Shown here: positions 49,305 to 57,066 of the stretch, piece by piece
Position numbering within the stretch: position 1 is the stretch's first letter
Layout of the letters: each line of letters opens with the position of its first letter
Assembly (NCBI RefSeq): GCF_039530945.1
Contig: NZ_BAAAPC010000001.1
Coordinates: 1 to 64,000 of the forward strand
DNA from: Nocardiopsis_C rhodophaea
Lineage (GTDB): Bacteria > Actinomycetota > Actinomycetes > Streptosporangiales > Streptosporangiaceae
Reading direction: 5' to 3'
DNA: 64,000 bases
The notes under the pieces: model-generated
What the model was told of the DNA's origin: nothing
Databases searched by the model: none
Seen by the model: the letters and a program-made list of their open reading frames with translations, nothing else
Position numbers and translations under genes: made by a program

Positions 49305-50003
49305 TCAGTGCTCGTGGTCGTGCGTGTGACCGTCGTCGTGGTGGCCGTCCCCGTTTCCGCCCGACTGCACCGACGAGTCCGAGCCGGGGGCACCCGTCGG
49401 GGAAGGCTCCTCCGGCCCGTTCCGCTCTCCCGCGCCGCTCTCCTCGCCGGTACCGCCCTCGCCGTGGTGATCGGCCTCGCCGCGCTCGCCCGGAGCCGGC
49501 CCATGGGAGTGGTCTCCGGCGGCGCCGACCGCCGCGGCGGTGAAGAAGGCCACCGCCAGCGCCGCGACGGCGACGGCGGTGATCGTGCCGCCGCCGGGGC
49601 GGGCGATCCTCCGGAAGCCGAGTGCCCCCAGCGCGCCGACCACCACCACGGCCTCGAAGACGGCGGTGGTGATGTCCGTCAATCCGGCCGACTCGGGGAC
49701 CCCGGCATGGGGACCGACGGGAAGGCCGGTGAACCGGCTGACCGCCCACACCGCGAGGAAACCGAGGTTCGCCAGTGCCCCGAGAACCAGCACCGGGGCG
49801 GTGCCGCGCCACAGGGCGAGGACGGCCCAGAGCACCTGGAACGCGCCCGTTACGGCGAAAAGGACGCCCGACAGCCACCATTCCTCCCAGTGGACGGGGG
49901 CCATCACCAGATGGATCTGGGCGGCCCCCAGGGAGAAGGCCACGCTGAGGTAGCGGACAAGACCTCCACGATGCGCCGGACCGGCGCGGCGGCTCGTGCT
50001 CAT
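49305..50003 (-). CDS. Membrane protein with His-rich tail
   Basis: A 232-residue protein from ATG 50003 with five or six transmembrane helices (LSVAFSLGAAQIHLVMAPVH; GVLFAVTGAFQVLWAVLALW; VLVLGALANLGFLAVWAV; AVFEAVVVVGALGALGF; ITAVAVAALAVAFFTAAAV), then an extracytoplasmic acidic/Gly/His-rich tail (GDGHHDDGHTHDHEH). The tail looks like a metal chelator. Often seen near copper or zinc homeostasis genes in actinobacteria, but no specific function is known. Confidence 0.75.
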   Translation of the reverse strand: MSTSRRAGPAHRGGLVRYLSVAFSLGAAQIHLVMAPVHWEEWWLSGVLFAVTGAFQVLWAVLALWRGTAPVLVLGALANLGFLAVWAVSRFTGLPVGPHAGVPESAGLTDITTAVFEAVVVVGALGALGFRRIARPGGGTITAVAVAALAVAFFTAAAVGAAGDHSHGPAPGERGEADHHGEGGTGEESGAGERNGPEEPSPTGAPGSDSSVQSGGNGDGHHDDGHTHDHEH

Positions 50004-50091
50004 GAATGCTCCCGAAAAGATCGAATGCCTAAGGACCCGCGTAGGCACGAAGGTGGGCTGCGCGGCCCACCCTTCGCACGACAGCGGGCAT

Positions 50092-50517
50092 CTAGATCCT
50101 CAGCAGCGACAGTTCGGTGAGTAAGCGTCGGGATCCGCGGGAGCGCGGGCGTCGGCCGATGAGGCGGTGCAGGTGCGCGTGTACCTCGTGCGGAAGGGCG
50201 AACAGCAACTGGCGCACGCCCAGCGGATGCGCCCAGAACAGGGCGATGAGCAAGCCGAATGTGGCGGCCGCAGTGCCCAGGCACTCCACGTGCCCGTGTC
50301 CCTCCGTGCCCGTCCACCCCGCGTCGAGATGCTCCCGCGCCTGCGTATGACGGTGGGCGTGCTCCTCCGCGGCATGATCGGCGGTGGTGCCGCGGTGGCC
50401 CCCATGCGTCGCGGCGCCGCCAACGCCATGCACCAGCATGGCCGCGAAAAGCGCGCAGAACACCGCGGACAGCCACACCACACCAGCAGACCGACCAGCG
50501 CGGCGGCCGACAGGCAT
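50092..50517 (-). CDS. Small His-rich membrane protein (DUF6153-like)
   Basis: A 141-residue protein from ATG 50517 (GAGGAGG just upstream). It has an N-terminal helix (GVVWLSAVFCALFAAMLVHG), a His-rich loop (THGGHRG, HAAEEHAHRHTQAREHLDAG), a second helix (GTAAATFGLLIALFWAHPLG) and a basic cytosolic end. It precedes the other His-rich membrane gene by 89 bases, so they are probably one unit. It resembles the DUF6153 proteins of streptomycetes (recalled, not checked). Confidence 0.7.
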   Translation of the reverse strand: MPVGRRAGRSAGVVWLSAVFCALFAAMLVHGVGGAATHGGHRGTTADHAAEEHAHRHTQAREHLDAGWTGTEGHGHVECLGTAAATFGLLIALFWAHPLGVRQLLFALPHEVHAHLHRLIGRRPRSRGSRRLLTELSLLRI

Positions 50518-50851
50518 GTCGCCTCCTCGCGGGCATCGGGGAAAAGGAGGGGGGCAGGGGGCGGAGGAGGGGAGACCAGCGGAGATCTCCCGCATGACCT
50601 GCACGAACACTACCCAGCACACTCGCGCATTGCCATCCCTTTCGTCATCTTTTACCTGATCGGAGCCATGTCTCACGGCGCGGCGGAGGCCCGCCTCCGA
50701 CTCGGTACGCATCGCCGGCCACACGGCCGCGGCGGAGCAGCGGCCGCAGGTGTCCCCGCGGCGGGGAGCCTCGGTTCGCGGGGCGGGCGGATCACGAAGT
50801 TCGGGCCGGCGGTCGGCGGCGCGAGCGCCCTCCGGGACGCCTTCAGGCACG

Positions 50852-50882
50852 AAAAAAGCCCGGGCCAGCGGCTCTCGGGCTT
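50852..50882 (-). terminator. Intrinsic terminator of tRNA-Asp (copy 1)
   Basis: AAGCCCG (50856-50862) pairs with CGGGCTT (50876-50882); on the minus strand the stem is followed by a U-run. It lies 19 bases after the tRNA. The rest of 50518-50851 holds no recognised gene. Confidence 0.8.
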
Positions 50883-50901
50883 CGTTCGTAGTGATCTGGG
50901 C

Positions 50902-50975
50902 GGTCCTGACGGGATTTGAACCCGCGGCCTCCACCTTGACAGGGTGGCGAGCACTCCTAACTGCTCCACAGGACC
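50902..50975 (-). tRNA. tRNA-Asp (GTC), copy 1
   Basis: On the minus strand a full cloverleaf: acceptor GGTCCTG pairs with CAGGACC, anticodon loop CTGTCAA gives GTC, and the T-arm is GCGGGTTCAAATCCCGT. CCA is not encoded. Differs from copy 2 (56629-56702) by one D-loop base. Confidence 0.95.
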
Positions 50976-51199
50976 TTCAATGCCGTGCTTGTTCCGCTAG
51001 CTGCAGCGAAGCGCGACATGACAACTCTAGCGGTATCTCGGCAGTGCCTGAGCCATGAAGGTGCGTTCGGCCCGCTCGATTCCCCTATGCGCGGCACCAT
51101 CATCACGCAGAACGGTCAGAAGTCGCACAGGGTAATATTCTCGGCGACGCCGCGGCCCTCTCTCCGGCGTCAGGATCCGCCCGAGGAGCTCGCCGCCCC

Positions 51200-51430
51200 G
51201 TGTTCACCGCTGCCGTAGATCCCCTGTGGGGAATCACCCTGGCCTGCTCTGTCTTCGCCGTCCTCCTGACGGTCCGCGCAGTGTTCGCTCGCCCCCGCAG
51301 TCAGCGCCCACGACGACGGCGAACCGCGGAACGCGCGCTCTGCCTCAGCGCGTCGCCGATGCCGTGGGCACGCGGATTCGCGCCCGAGGCGCGCACCATC
51401 GATGCCTTCACTCCCAGCCGCGGGCCGTGA
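51200..51430 (+). CDS. Possible small membrane protein
   Basis: GTG 51200 follows GAGGAG at eleven bases. The 76-residue frame has one transmembrane helix (PLWGITLACSVFAVLLTVRA) followed by a basic stretch (RPRSQRPRRRR), a positive-inside arrangement. The C-terminal part is ordinary for a high-GC spurious frame, so the call is tentative. It fills the gap between tRNA-Asp and the DUF418 gene, which otherwise shows nothing. Confidence 0.3.
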   Translation: MFTAAVDPLWGITLACSVFAVLLTVRAVFARPRSQRPRRRRTAERALCLSASPMPWARGFAPEARTIDAFTPSRGP

Positions 51431-51485
51431 CCCTGGTCGCATCCACCCCACCCACACCGTCCGACCGGGTCTAGTAGGAGTACCA

Positions 51486-52769
51486 GTGGCGCACGAGAGC
51501 CACGCGCAACAGCGGCGCCCCCGCCTCGCCGGGGTCGACGTCGCACGCGGCGTCGCGCTGATCGGCATGTTCATCGCCCACCTGGGGGTGCCGCTGTCCG
51601 CGTTCGCCGTTTCCGGCGACCCCTACGCGATCGCCAGCGGGTCCATGGATCCCGCCACCCTCGCCGACCGCGTAGCCGCCCTCGTCTGGGAGGGCGTCAG
51701 TGGGCGTTCGGCCGCGCTGTTCGCCATGCTCGCCGGGGTGTCCCTGACGTTCATCGCGGGCCGGCGGGACGTGGTCACCAGCGCGACGGACCGGCGGCGC
51801 ATCCGCATCAAGATCGTCGTGCGCGCGGTAGTGCTGATCATGGTCGGGGTCGGGCTGTCCGCCTTCGGCAGCGTGGCCGTGATCCTGCACTACTACGGGG
51901 TGTTCTTCCTGCTGGCGCTCCCCCTGTTGTGGTTGCGCGGCAGGACGCTGGCACTCATCGGTGGCCTGGTTGTGCTCGTCGGCCCGGTGATCGGCGTTCT
52001 GACGAGCTCCGTTGCCGAGGAGGTCACCGGCGACGCGCCCGCCGCGCTCGTCGGTGTGCTCCATGAGCCGTTCTTCTCCTACGACCTGTCGGGCGGTGTG
52101 GGAGATGCTTCCGCGCCCCTCGAACTGACTCTGCCGTCGGACGGCCTGATCGACCTGCTGGCGTCGGGGACCTACCCGGCGGTGGCGTACATGGGCTACG
52201 TCATCGTCGGAATGCTGGTCGGCCGCCTGGACCTGCGGTCGCGACGGGTCCGCACGCGACTGGCCACGATCGGCCTGGTCGGCGCGGTGCTCGGATACGG
52301 GGGCTCCTGGGTGCTCGTTCGGCTGCTGCCGACCGAGCCGCCGAAGGTGTTCGGGGTCGATGCCGGGGAACTGCTGATCGCGGATCCGCACAGCAACACC
52401 GCGTTCGAAGTGCTCGGCAATACGGGGACGGCCCTCGTGGTGGTGGGGCTGTGCCTGTTCGCGGCCGACCGCGCCGGGCGCCTCCTTGACCCGCTGGCGT
52501 CGGTGGGGACGATGACGCTCACGCTCTACTCGGCGCATATCGCCGTGATGTGGCTGACCGAGCCGCTGGCATCGGGCTACGGCTTGATCAGCGTTGTGCT
52601 CGCGCACGACGCGGAGATCTATGTGACCGCCGCGTTTGTCCTCGCCTCGATGTGGCGGTACAGGTTCGGCCGCGGACCACTGGAACGGCTGCTCGCCAGC
52701 GCAGCGAACGGCGTCGCGGAGCGGATGGTGCCACGCCCGCGCGCCTCCGCGGAGTCGGTTGGTGTGTGA
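51486..52769 (+). CDS. DUF418-type polytopic membrane protein
   Basis: A 427-residue protein with about ten transmembrane helices. The N-terminus RLAGVDVARGVALIGMFIAH, the loop ALVWEGVSGRSAALFAMLAG and the C-terminal TLTLYSAHIAVMW belong to the DUF418/heparan-glucosaminide acetyltransferase-like group, which are suspected membrane acyltransferases. GTG 51486 has AGGAG five bases upstream; ATG 51402 lacks one. Function in this context is unknown. Confidence 0.85.
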   Translation: MAHESHAQQRRPRLAGVDVARGVALIGMFIAHLGVPLSAFAVSGDPYAIASGSMDPATLADRVAALVWEGVSGRSAALFAMLAGVSLTFIAGRRDVVTSATDRRRIRIKIVVRAVVLIMVGVGLSAFGSVAVILHYYGVFFLLALPLLWLRGRTLALIGGLVVLVGPVIGVLTSSVAEEVTGDAPAALVGVLHEPFFSYDLSGGVGDASAPLELTLPSDGLIDLLASGTYPAVAYMGYVIVGMLVGRLDLRSRRVRTRLATIGLVGAVLGYGGSWVLVRLLPTEPPKVFGVDAGELLIADPHSNTAFEVLGNTGTALVVVGLCLFAADRAGRLLDPLASVGTMTLTLYSAHIAVMWLTEPLASGYGLISVVLAHDAEIYVTAAFVLASMWRYRFGRGPLERLLASAANGVAERMVPRPRASAESVGV

Positions 52770-52999
52770 GGCCCGCGGGGGCTGGGTCACACCATTGGCG
52801 GCGAGTCCTCCCGACAGACGCCGTCGCCGACCTGTTCGAGCCGATCAGCTGCCCACGGGGTGAACAGTAGCGACCTACGGTGCCCGATCCGCGTCGGCGG
52901 GTCTTTTAGCTCGCGGACGAAAGACTCGACGTGGTCGCCGCGGCGAAGGCACCTTGGCCGCCGAACGCCACAGGCTGGAATTTGAGACGGAGTGGCCGC

Positions 53000-54670
53000 C
53001 TATGGGCGCTCCCGCCGCACGCGCCCCTCGTCCCACACGGGTGCATCGGAGGGGTAGACCTCGCCCTCCGCCCCGAAGACCAGGAACCGGTCGAAGGAAC
53101 GGGCGAACCAGCGGTCGTGCGTCACGGCGAGGACCGTGCCCTCGAATGCCTCCAGGGCCGCCTCCAGCGCCTCGGCCGACTCCACGTCCAGATTGTCCGT
53201 GGGCTCGTCGAGCAGGAGCATCGTCGCGCCGGACAGCTCCAGGAGCAGGATCTGGAACCGGGCCTGCTGCCCGCCCGACAGGGCGTCGAAGCGGGTCTCG
53301 CGCTGGTGCACCAGTTCGTAGCGGTGCAGCGCGGGTGCCGACCGATCCAGCGGGAGCGAGTACTCGTCCTCCAGGATCGCGGCGAGCGTGCGGCCGTTCC
53401 ACTCCGGATGGTGGTGGGTCTGCGCGAAGTGGCCGGGGACGACGCGCGCGCCGAGGCGGGCCGTACCGGTGTGCGGGACGGTCGACGGGTCGGCGAGCAG
53501 GCGCAGGAAGTGCGACTTCCCCGACCCGTTCGAACCGAGCACACCGACGCGCTCGCCGTAGAACACCTCCGCGGAGAAGGGGTGCATCAGTCCGGTGAGC
53601 TCTAGGTCGGTGCAGGTCAGGGCGCGGACGCCGGTGCGCCCGCCGCGAAGCCGCATTTTGATGTCCTGCGGACGCGGCGGTTCGGGTGGTGGCCCGGCCT
53701 CCTCGAACTTGCGCAGCCGGGTCTGCGCGGCGCGGTAGCGGCTGGACATGTCGTCGTTGTAGGAGGCCTTCTGACGCAGTCTCTGCACCACCTCGCGCAG
53801 TTGCGCGTGGCGCTCGTCCCAGCGGCGGCGCAGCTCCGCGAAGCGCGCGTGGCGGTCCGCGCGGGCCTCGTGGTAACCGGCGAACCCGCCACCGTGCACC
53901 CACGTCGAGTTCCCGGCGGCCGTGCCGCCTTCCAGGGTGATGACGTGGGTGGCGGTGCGGTCCAGCAGCTCGCGGTCGTGGCTGATGAACAGCACGGTTT
54001 TCGGGGTCGCGCGGAGCTGCTCCTCAAGCCAGTTCTTGCCGGGAACATCGAGGAAGTTATCGGGCTCGTCGAGGAGCAAGAGATCGTCGGGACCGCGGAA
54101 CAGCGCCTCCAGGACCAACCGCTTCTGCTCGCCGCCGGAAAGGGTGCCCAGTTCCCGGTACTGGGCGCGGTCGAACGGAATTCCCAGAGCGGCCACCGTG
54201 CAGACGTCCCAGAGCACCTCGGCGTCGTGCCCGCCGGAGTCGGCCCAGTCCGCCAGCGCCTGGGCGTAGCGGAGCTGTGTCCGCTCGTCGTCGCGCTCCA
54301 TCATGGCCAGCTCAGCGGCGTCGAGTGCGCGCGCCGCCGCACGCACGGGCGGGGGCGCTACGGACGCGAGGAGGTCACGCACTGACGCCTGGGCGGTCAG
54401 GGGCGCGGTGACGCCGTCCGCCTCCGCTTCGGCGTTGGCATGCGAGCCGATGAACTGCCGCATCACCCCGAGCCGCCCGCTGCGGGTGACCGCCCCGCTG
54501 GACGGGGTCACGTCCCCGGCGACGACGTGCATGAGCGTCGTTTTACCGCTGCCGTTAGCGCCAACGAGTACCGCCTTCATCCCGTCGCCGACCCGAAAGG
54601 AAGCGTCGTCCAGGAGTGTGCGCCCGTCGGGGAGAACGAACCCGACTCCGGCAACGTCGATGTGGCCCAT
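53000..54670 (-). CDS. ABC-F family ATPase (ribosome-associated type)
   Basis: A 556-residue protein with two fused nucleotide-binding domains and no membrane segment. NBD1: GANGSGKTTLM, LSGGEQKRLVLEAL, LLLLDEPDNFLDV. The inter-domain linker (about 265-335) is arginine-rich and helical. NBD2: GSNGSGKSHFLRLL, LSGGQQARFQILLL, LLLDEPTDNLDV, VTHDRWF. ABC-F proteins act on the ribosome, relieving stalls or protecting against antibiotics. Which subfamily cannot be decided. It stands alone on the minus strand. Confidence 0.92.
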   Translation of the reverse strand: MGHIDVAGVGFVLPDGRTLLDDASFRVGDGMKAVLVGANGSGKTTLMHVVAGDVTPSSGAVTRSGRLGVMRQFIGSHANAEAEADGVTAPLTAQASVRDLLASVAPPPVRAAARALDAAELAMMERDDERTQLRYAQALADWADSGGHDAEVLWDVCTVAALGIPFDRAQYRELGTLSGGEQKRLVLEALFRGPDDLLLLDEPDNFLDVPGKNWLEEQLRATPKTVLFISHDRELLDRTATHVITLEGGTAAGNSTWVHGGGFAGYHEARADRHARFAELRRRWDERHAQLREVVQRLRQKASYNDDMSSRYRAAQTRLRKFEEAGPPPEPPRPQDIKMRLRGGRTGVRALTCTDLELTGLMHPFSAEVFYGERVGVLGSNGSGKSHFLRLLADPSTVPHTGTARLGARVVPGHFAQTHHHPEWNGRTLAAILEDEYSLPLDRSAPALHRYELVHQRETRFDALSGGQQARFQILLLELSGATMLLLDEPTDNLDVESAEALEAALEAFEGTVLAVTHDRWFARSFDRFLVFGAEGEVYPSDAPVWDEGRVRRERP

Positions 54671-54788
54671 GAGGCGCCACTATGCCGCCCGCTATGGGGT
54701 GGGGTCGATTGGTTTTCCATCGGCCCCACAGGCCCGCGCCCCGCCGCGGCCAACCGCCACCACACGACACCTCGTGCCATCGACGCTG

Positions 54789-55289
54789 TCAGGAACCCCG
54801 CACGGCCGTATGCTCCACCCACGTGCCGTCGGCCGCCCGCTCGATGACGGCGGGGACCAGACCGTAGGGGTCGGGGTGGATCCGCCGGGTGAAGTCCATG
54901 ACCTCGATCCGATGCGGAGTAAGGCGCAACAGCACAAAGTCGTCGCCCTCGGGCCCGCCAGGGAAGAAGCGGCGCGACTCCTCGTGCCACTTCGCGACCC
55001 GCGCGGCGAGATCGTCGATGACGTCCGCTCGTGCCTGGATCGTCACATAGGCGACAGCGTTCCTGTCCTCGATCGCGTAGGCGACCTCGGCGTGCGCGGC
55101 CACCTCCGTCACTTTGCGAGAACGCGGACTGGTGCCGATCCAGACGGTCGCATCGTCATCCACATCAATGTGGCGCACGAGCCGCACGTGCGGTCCTGGG
55201 GCAGCCGTGGTGGCGAGGAACCCGTAGGCGTTCTGCCGCACCGTGGCGAGGGCGGCATCGAAAAGCGCGGGGGCGTCGAACTGTGTCAT
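54789..55289 (-). CDS. Pyridoxamine-5'-phosphate-oxidase-fold protein
   Basis: A 166-residue split-barrel protein: AYGFLATTAAPGPHVRLVRH, VWIGTSPRSRKVTEVAAHAE, VAYVTIQARADVIDD and LLRLTPHRIEVMDF follow the general-stress-protein-26/FMN-binding family pattern. It probably binds FMN or F420. The start is ATG 55289. Substrate unknown. Confidence 0.85.
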   Translation of the reverse strand: MTQFDAPALFDAALATVRQNAYGFLATTAAPGPHVRLVRHIDVDDDATVWIGTSPRSRKVTEVAAHAEVAYAIEDRNAVAYVTIQARADVIDDLAARVAKWHEESRRFFPGGPEGDDFVLLRLTPHRIEVMDFTRRIHPDPYGLVPAVIERAADGTWVEHTAVRGS

Positions 55290-55337
55290 GGCTCGACGGT
55301 AGGTCGGCAACCTCCTCATGCCCTCCCCCACACGCCG

Positions 55338-55369
55338 GGACCCGCTCCCCCGCGCGGGGGAGCGGGTCC
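55338..55369 (-). terminator. 32-bp perfect palindrome, terminator-like
   Basis: Arms 55338-55353 and 55354-55369 are exact reverse complements with no spacer. It lies 56 bases after the module-2 regulator stop and upstream of the oxidase-fold gene, both on the minus strand. Confidence 0.65.
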
Positions 55370-55424
55370 GGCTCCGCGACCGGGCGCGGGGCCAGGGCCT
55401 CAACGCCGTGGCCGACAGCGGGAC

Positions 55425-55742
55425 CTATGGCTGTTCCTGCGCTTGGTCGACGATGGCGCGAAGCGCTGCGACGTGGCCCCTGTAGGCGGTGCGGCCGGCA
55501 GCGGTAAGCGTGAGCCATACCCGTTGCCGAGTGTCGCGGACGGCCTTCCGCTGCTCCACGTACCCCGCGTCCATCAGCACGCTCACGTGTTTACTCAGCA
55601 CTGAGGCGCTCACTTTGAGCTGCTCCTGGATCAGGCTGAACTCGATCTGGGTCACCGCGTCGAGCAGCGCGCAGATCCGCAGACGCTGCGGCGCGTGGAT
55701 GACGGAGTCGAAGCCGTCGATCGCGGGATTCGAACGCTTCAT
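55425..55742 (-). CDS. Winged-helix regulator (ArsR/MarR-like), module 2
   Basis: A 105-residue protein: AIDGFDSVIHAPQRLRICAL, IQEQLKVSASVLSKHVSVLM and RKAVRDTRQRVWLTLTAAG give the HTH and wing. Same length and layout as the regulator at 37877-38206. Its ATG (55742) overlaps the stop of the upstream membrane gene (ATGA). Confidence 0.88.
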   Translation of the reverse strand: MKRSNPAIDGFDSVIHAPQRLRICALLDAVTQIEFSLIQEQLKVSASVLSKHVSVLMDAGYVEQRKAVRDTRQRVWLTLTAAGRTAYRGHVAALRAIVDQAQEQP

Positions 55743-56209
55743 GCGACCGCGCCGCCCCGGAACCGGTCGTAGATACCGAAGACGATGATGCCCACGCCCA
55801 CGACAACGGTGAGCGGGTAGGTCCCCCACGACAGGTCGAAGACGCGGAGCAGCGCGACATAGGCGCCCAGCAACGGCAGCATGATGACCGCCATCGGCAG
55901 CATCTGCCGCGGAGTCAACCACGCCAACACCCGCATCTGCGACATGGCCAGGCGCAGTAGTCCGCCGAAGCCCGCGCCCCAGACCACCATGCCGACCAGC
56001 AGGAAAGCCATGCCGAGGGGCGGATCGGGCAGCAGGGAGATCAGTGGTCCCACGGGTGCGATCCACGCGGCCAAGGCCAGGGAGTACCAGAGCGGTGTGC
56101 GGATGTCATTGATCGATGCCCGGGCCTGCTCAGCGCCACGCAGCGCCGCTTCGGCTTCCGCAGTGGTCAGTGGCTGATGCGCGGCGTCCGAGCTCTGGCT
56201 TGTTTCCAT
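55739..56209 (-). CDS. Four-to-five-helix membrane protein, module 2
   Basis: A 156-residue protein: a soluble N-terminus (TTAEAEAALRGAEQARASIN) and membrane helices LWYSLALAAWIAPVGPLISL, GMAFLLVGMVVWGAGFGGLL, PMAVIMLPLLGAYVALLRVF and YPLTVVVGVGIIVFGIYD. ATG 56209 is used; ATG 56221 (MLSAMETSQ) is possible. Coupled by ATGA to its regulator, as in the module at 38 kb. Confidence 0.78.
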   Translation of the reverse strand: METSQSSDAAHQPLTTAEAEAALRGAEQARASINDIRTPLWYSLALAAWIAPVGPLISLLPDPPLGMAFLLVGMVVWGAGFGGLLRLAMSQMRVLAWLTPRQMLPMAVIMLPLLGAYVALLRVFDLSWGTYPLTVVVGVGIIVFGIYDRFRGGAVA

Positions 56210-56461
56210 GGCGGATAGCATCTCTTCGAGTTTCCAATCTGTCAACTCACGGGTTTCCACAATGGCAACAGAGATGGCGAGGGGCGTTCGACCAACCCCG
56301 GACACCACAGGATTCCGCGTCGGCTCGGCCCGGCTTCTCGCTCGACGTCGGCCGGGAGGCGGGCGGCAACCCTCCACACGGGCCAGAAGCAACAGGGACG
56401 AGCATTAGCTCCAGCCACCCGCTTGGCGCGCGCACCGCACCACGGACAACCACCGAGGCAC

Positions 56462-56509
56462 AAAAAAATGCCCCGTGATCTGGGAATTCAGATCACGGGG
56501 CATTTTTTT
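56462..56509. terminator. Strong bidirectional intrinsic terminator
   Basis: Arms 56462-56482 and 56489-56509 are perfectly complementary over 21 bp, including an A-run on the left and a T-run on the right, with a 6-base loop. It ends the tRNA-Phe/Asp/Glu cluster (minus strand) and can stop transcription from the left as well. 56210-56461 shows no gene. Confidence 0.92.
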
Positions 56510-56524
56510 ACGCTGAAGAAACTG

Positions 56525-56598
56525 TGGCCAGGGGCGGGGTCGAACCGCCGACCTTCCGCTTTTCAGGCGGACGCTCGTACCAACTGAGCTACCTGGCC
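56525..56598 (-). tRNA. tRNA-Phe (GAA)
   Basis: Minus-strand cloverleaf: acceptor GGCCAGG with CCTGGCC plus A, D-arm GCTCAGTTGGTACGAGC, anticodon stem-loop TCCGC-CTGAAAA-GCGGA (GAA), T-arm GGCGGTTCGACCCCGCC. Terminator directly downstream. Confidence 0.95.
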
Positions 56599-56628
56599 CC
56601 ATACACCACCAACGAGCGGCGTGCGAGC

Positions 56629-56702
56629 GGTCCTGACGGGATTTGAACCCGCGGCCTCCACCTTGACAGGGTGGCGAGCACTCCTAGCTGCTCCACAGGA
56701 CC
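56629..56702 (-). tRNA. tRNA-Asp (GTC), copy 2
   Basis: Same structure as the copy at 50902-50975; anticodon loop CTGTCAA. The only difference is in the D-loop (forward-strand g at 56687 against a at 50960). Confidence 0.95.
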
Positions 56703-56817
56703 TTGCGTATTCTTTTGTCGGCACTCGACGCCGCACTCGATTGTATCGGGTGTTCCGCCTTGCGCTGTCCGTGCCATCATTCTGCCAGACGCCCGGCAGT
56801 GGTCCGACCCGGATCAG

Positions 56818-56890
56818 TACCCCCAACCGGATTCGAACCGGCGTTACCGCCTTGAAAGGGCGGCGTCCTAGGCCACTAGACGATGGGGGC
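56818..56890 (-). tRNA. tRNA-Glu (TTC)
   Basis: Minus-strand cloverleaf: acceptor GCCCCCA with TGGGGGT plus A, anticodon loop CTTTCAA (TTC), T-arm GCCGGTTCGAATCCGGT. First gene of the Glu-Asp-Phe cluster. Confidence 0.95.
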
Positions 56891-57066
56891 CTCGACGACG
56901 AACGAGTCGCCATTTCCCGCTTCGCCTGCCGTCGGGGACGGGTCAAGCATAGGGGAGATTTCCTCCCAGTGCCAAAGCGGTTTGCCAAGCCCTGCCCCGC
57001 CGGGTGATCTCGGGGTGGCGAAGGCGTCGCGGACGGGGGTGCGGGGCGGACGTGGCAGCGCCCCGC

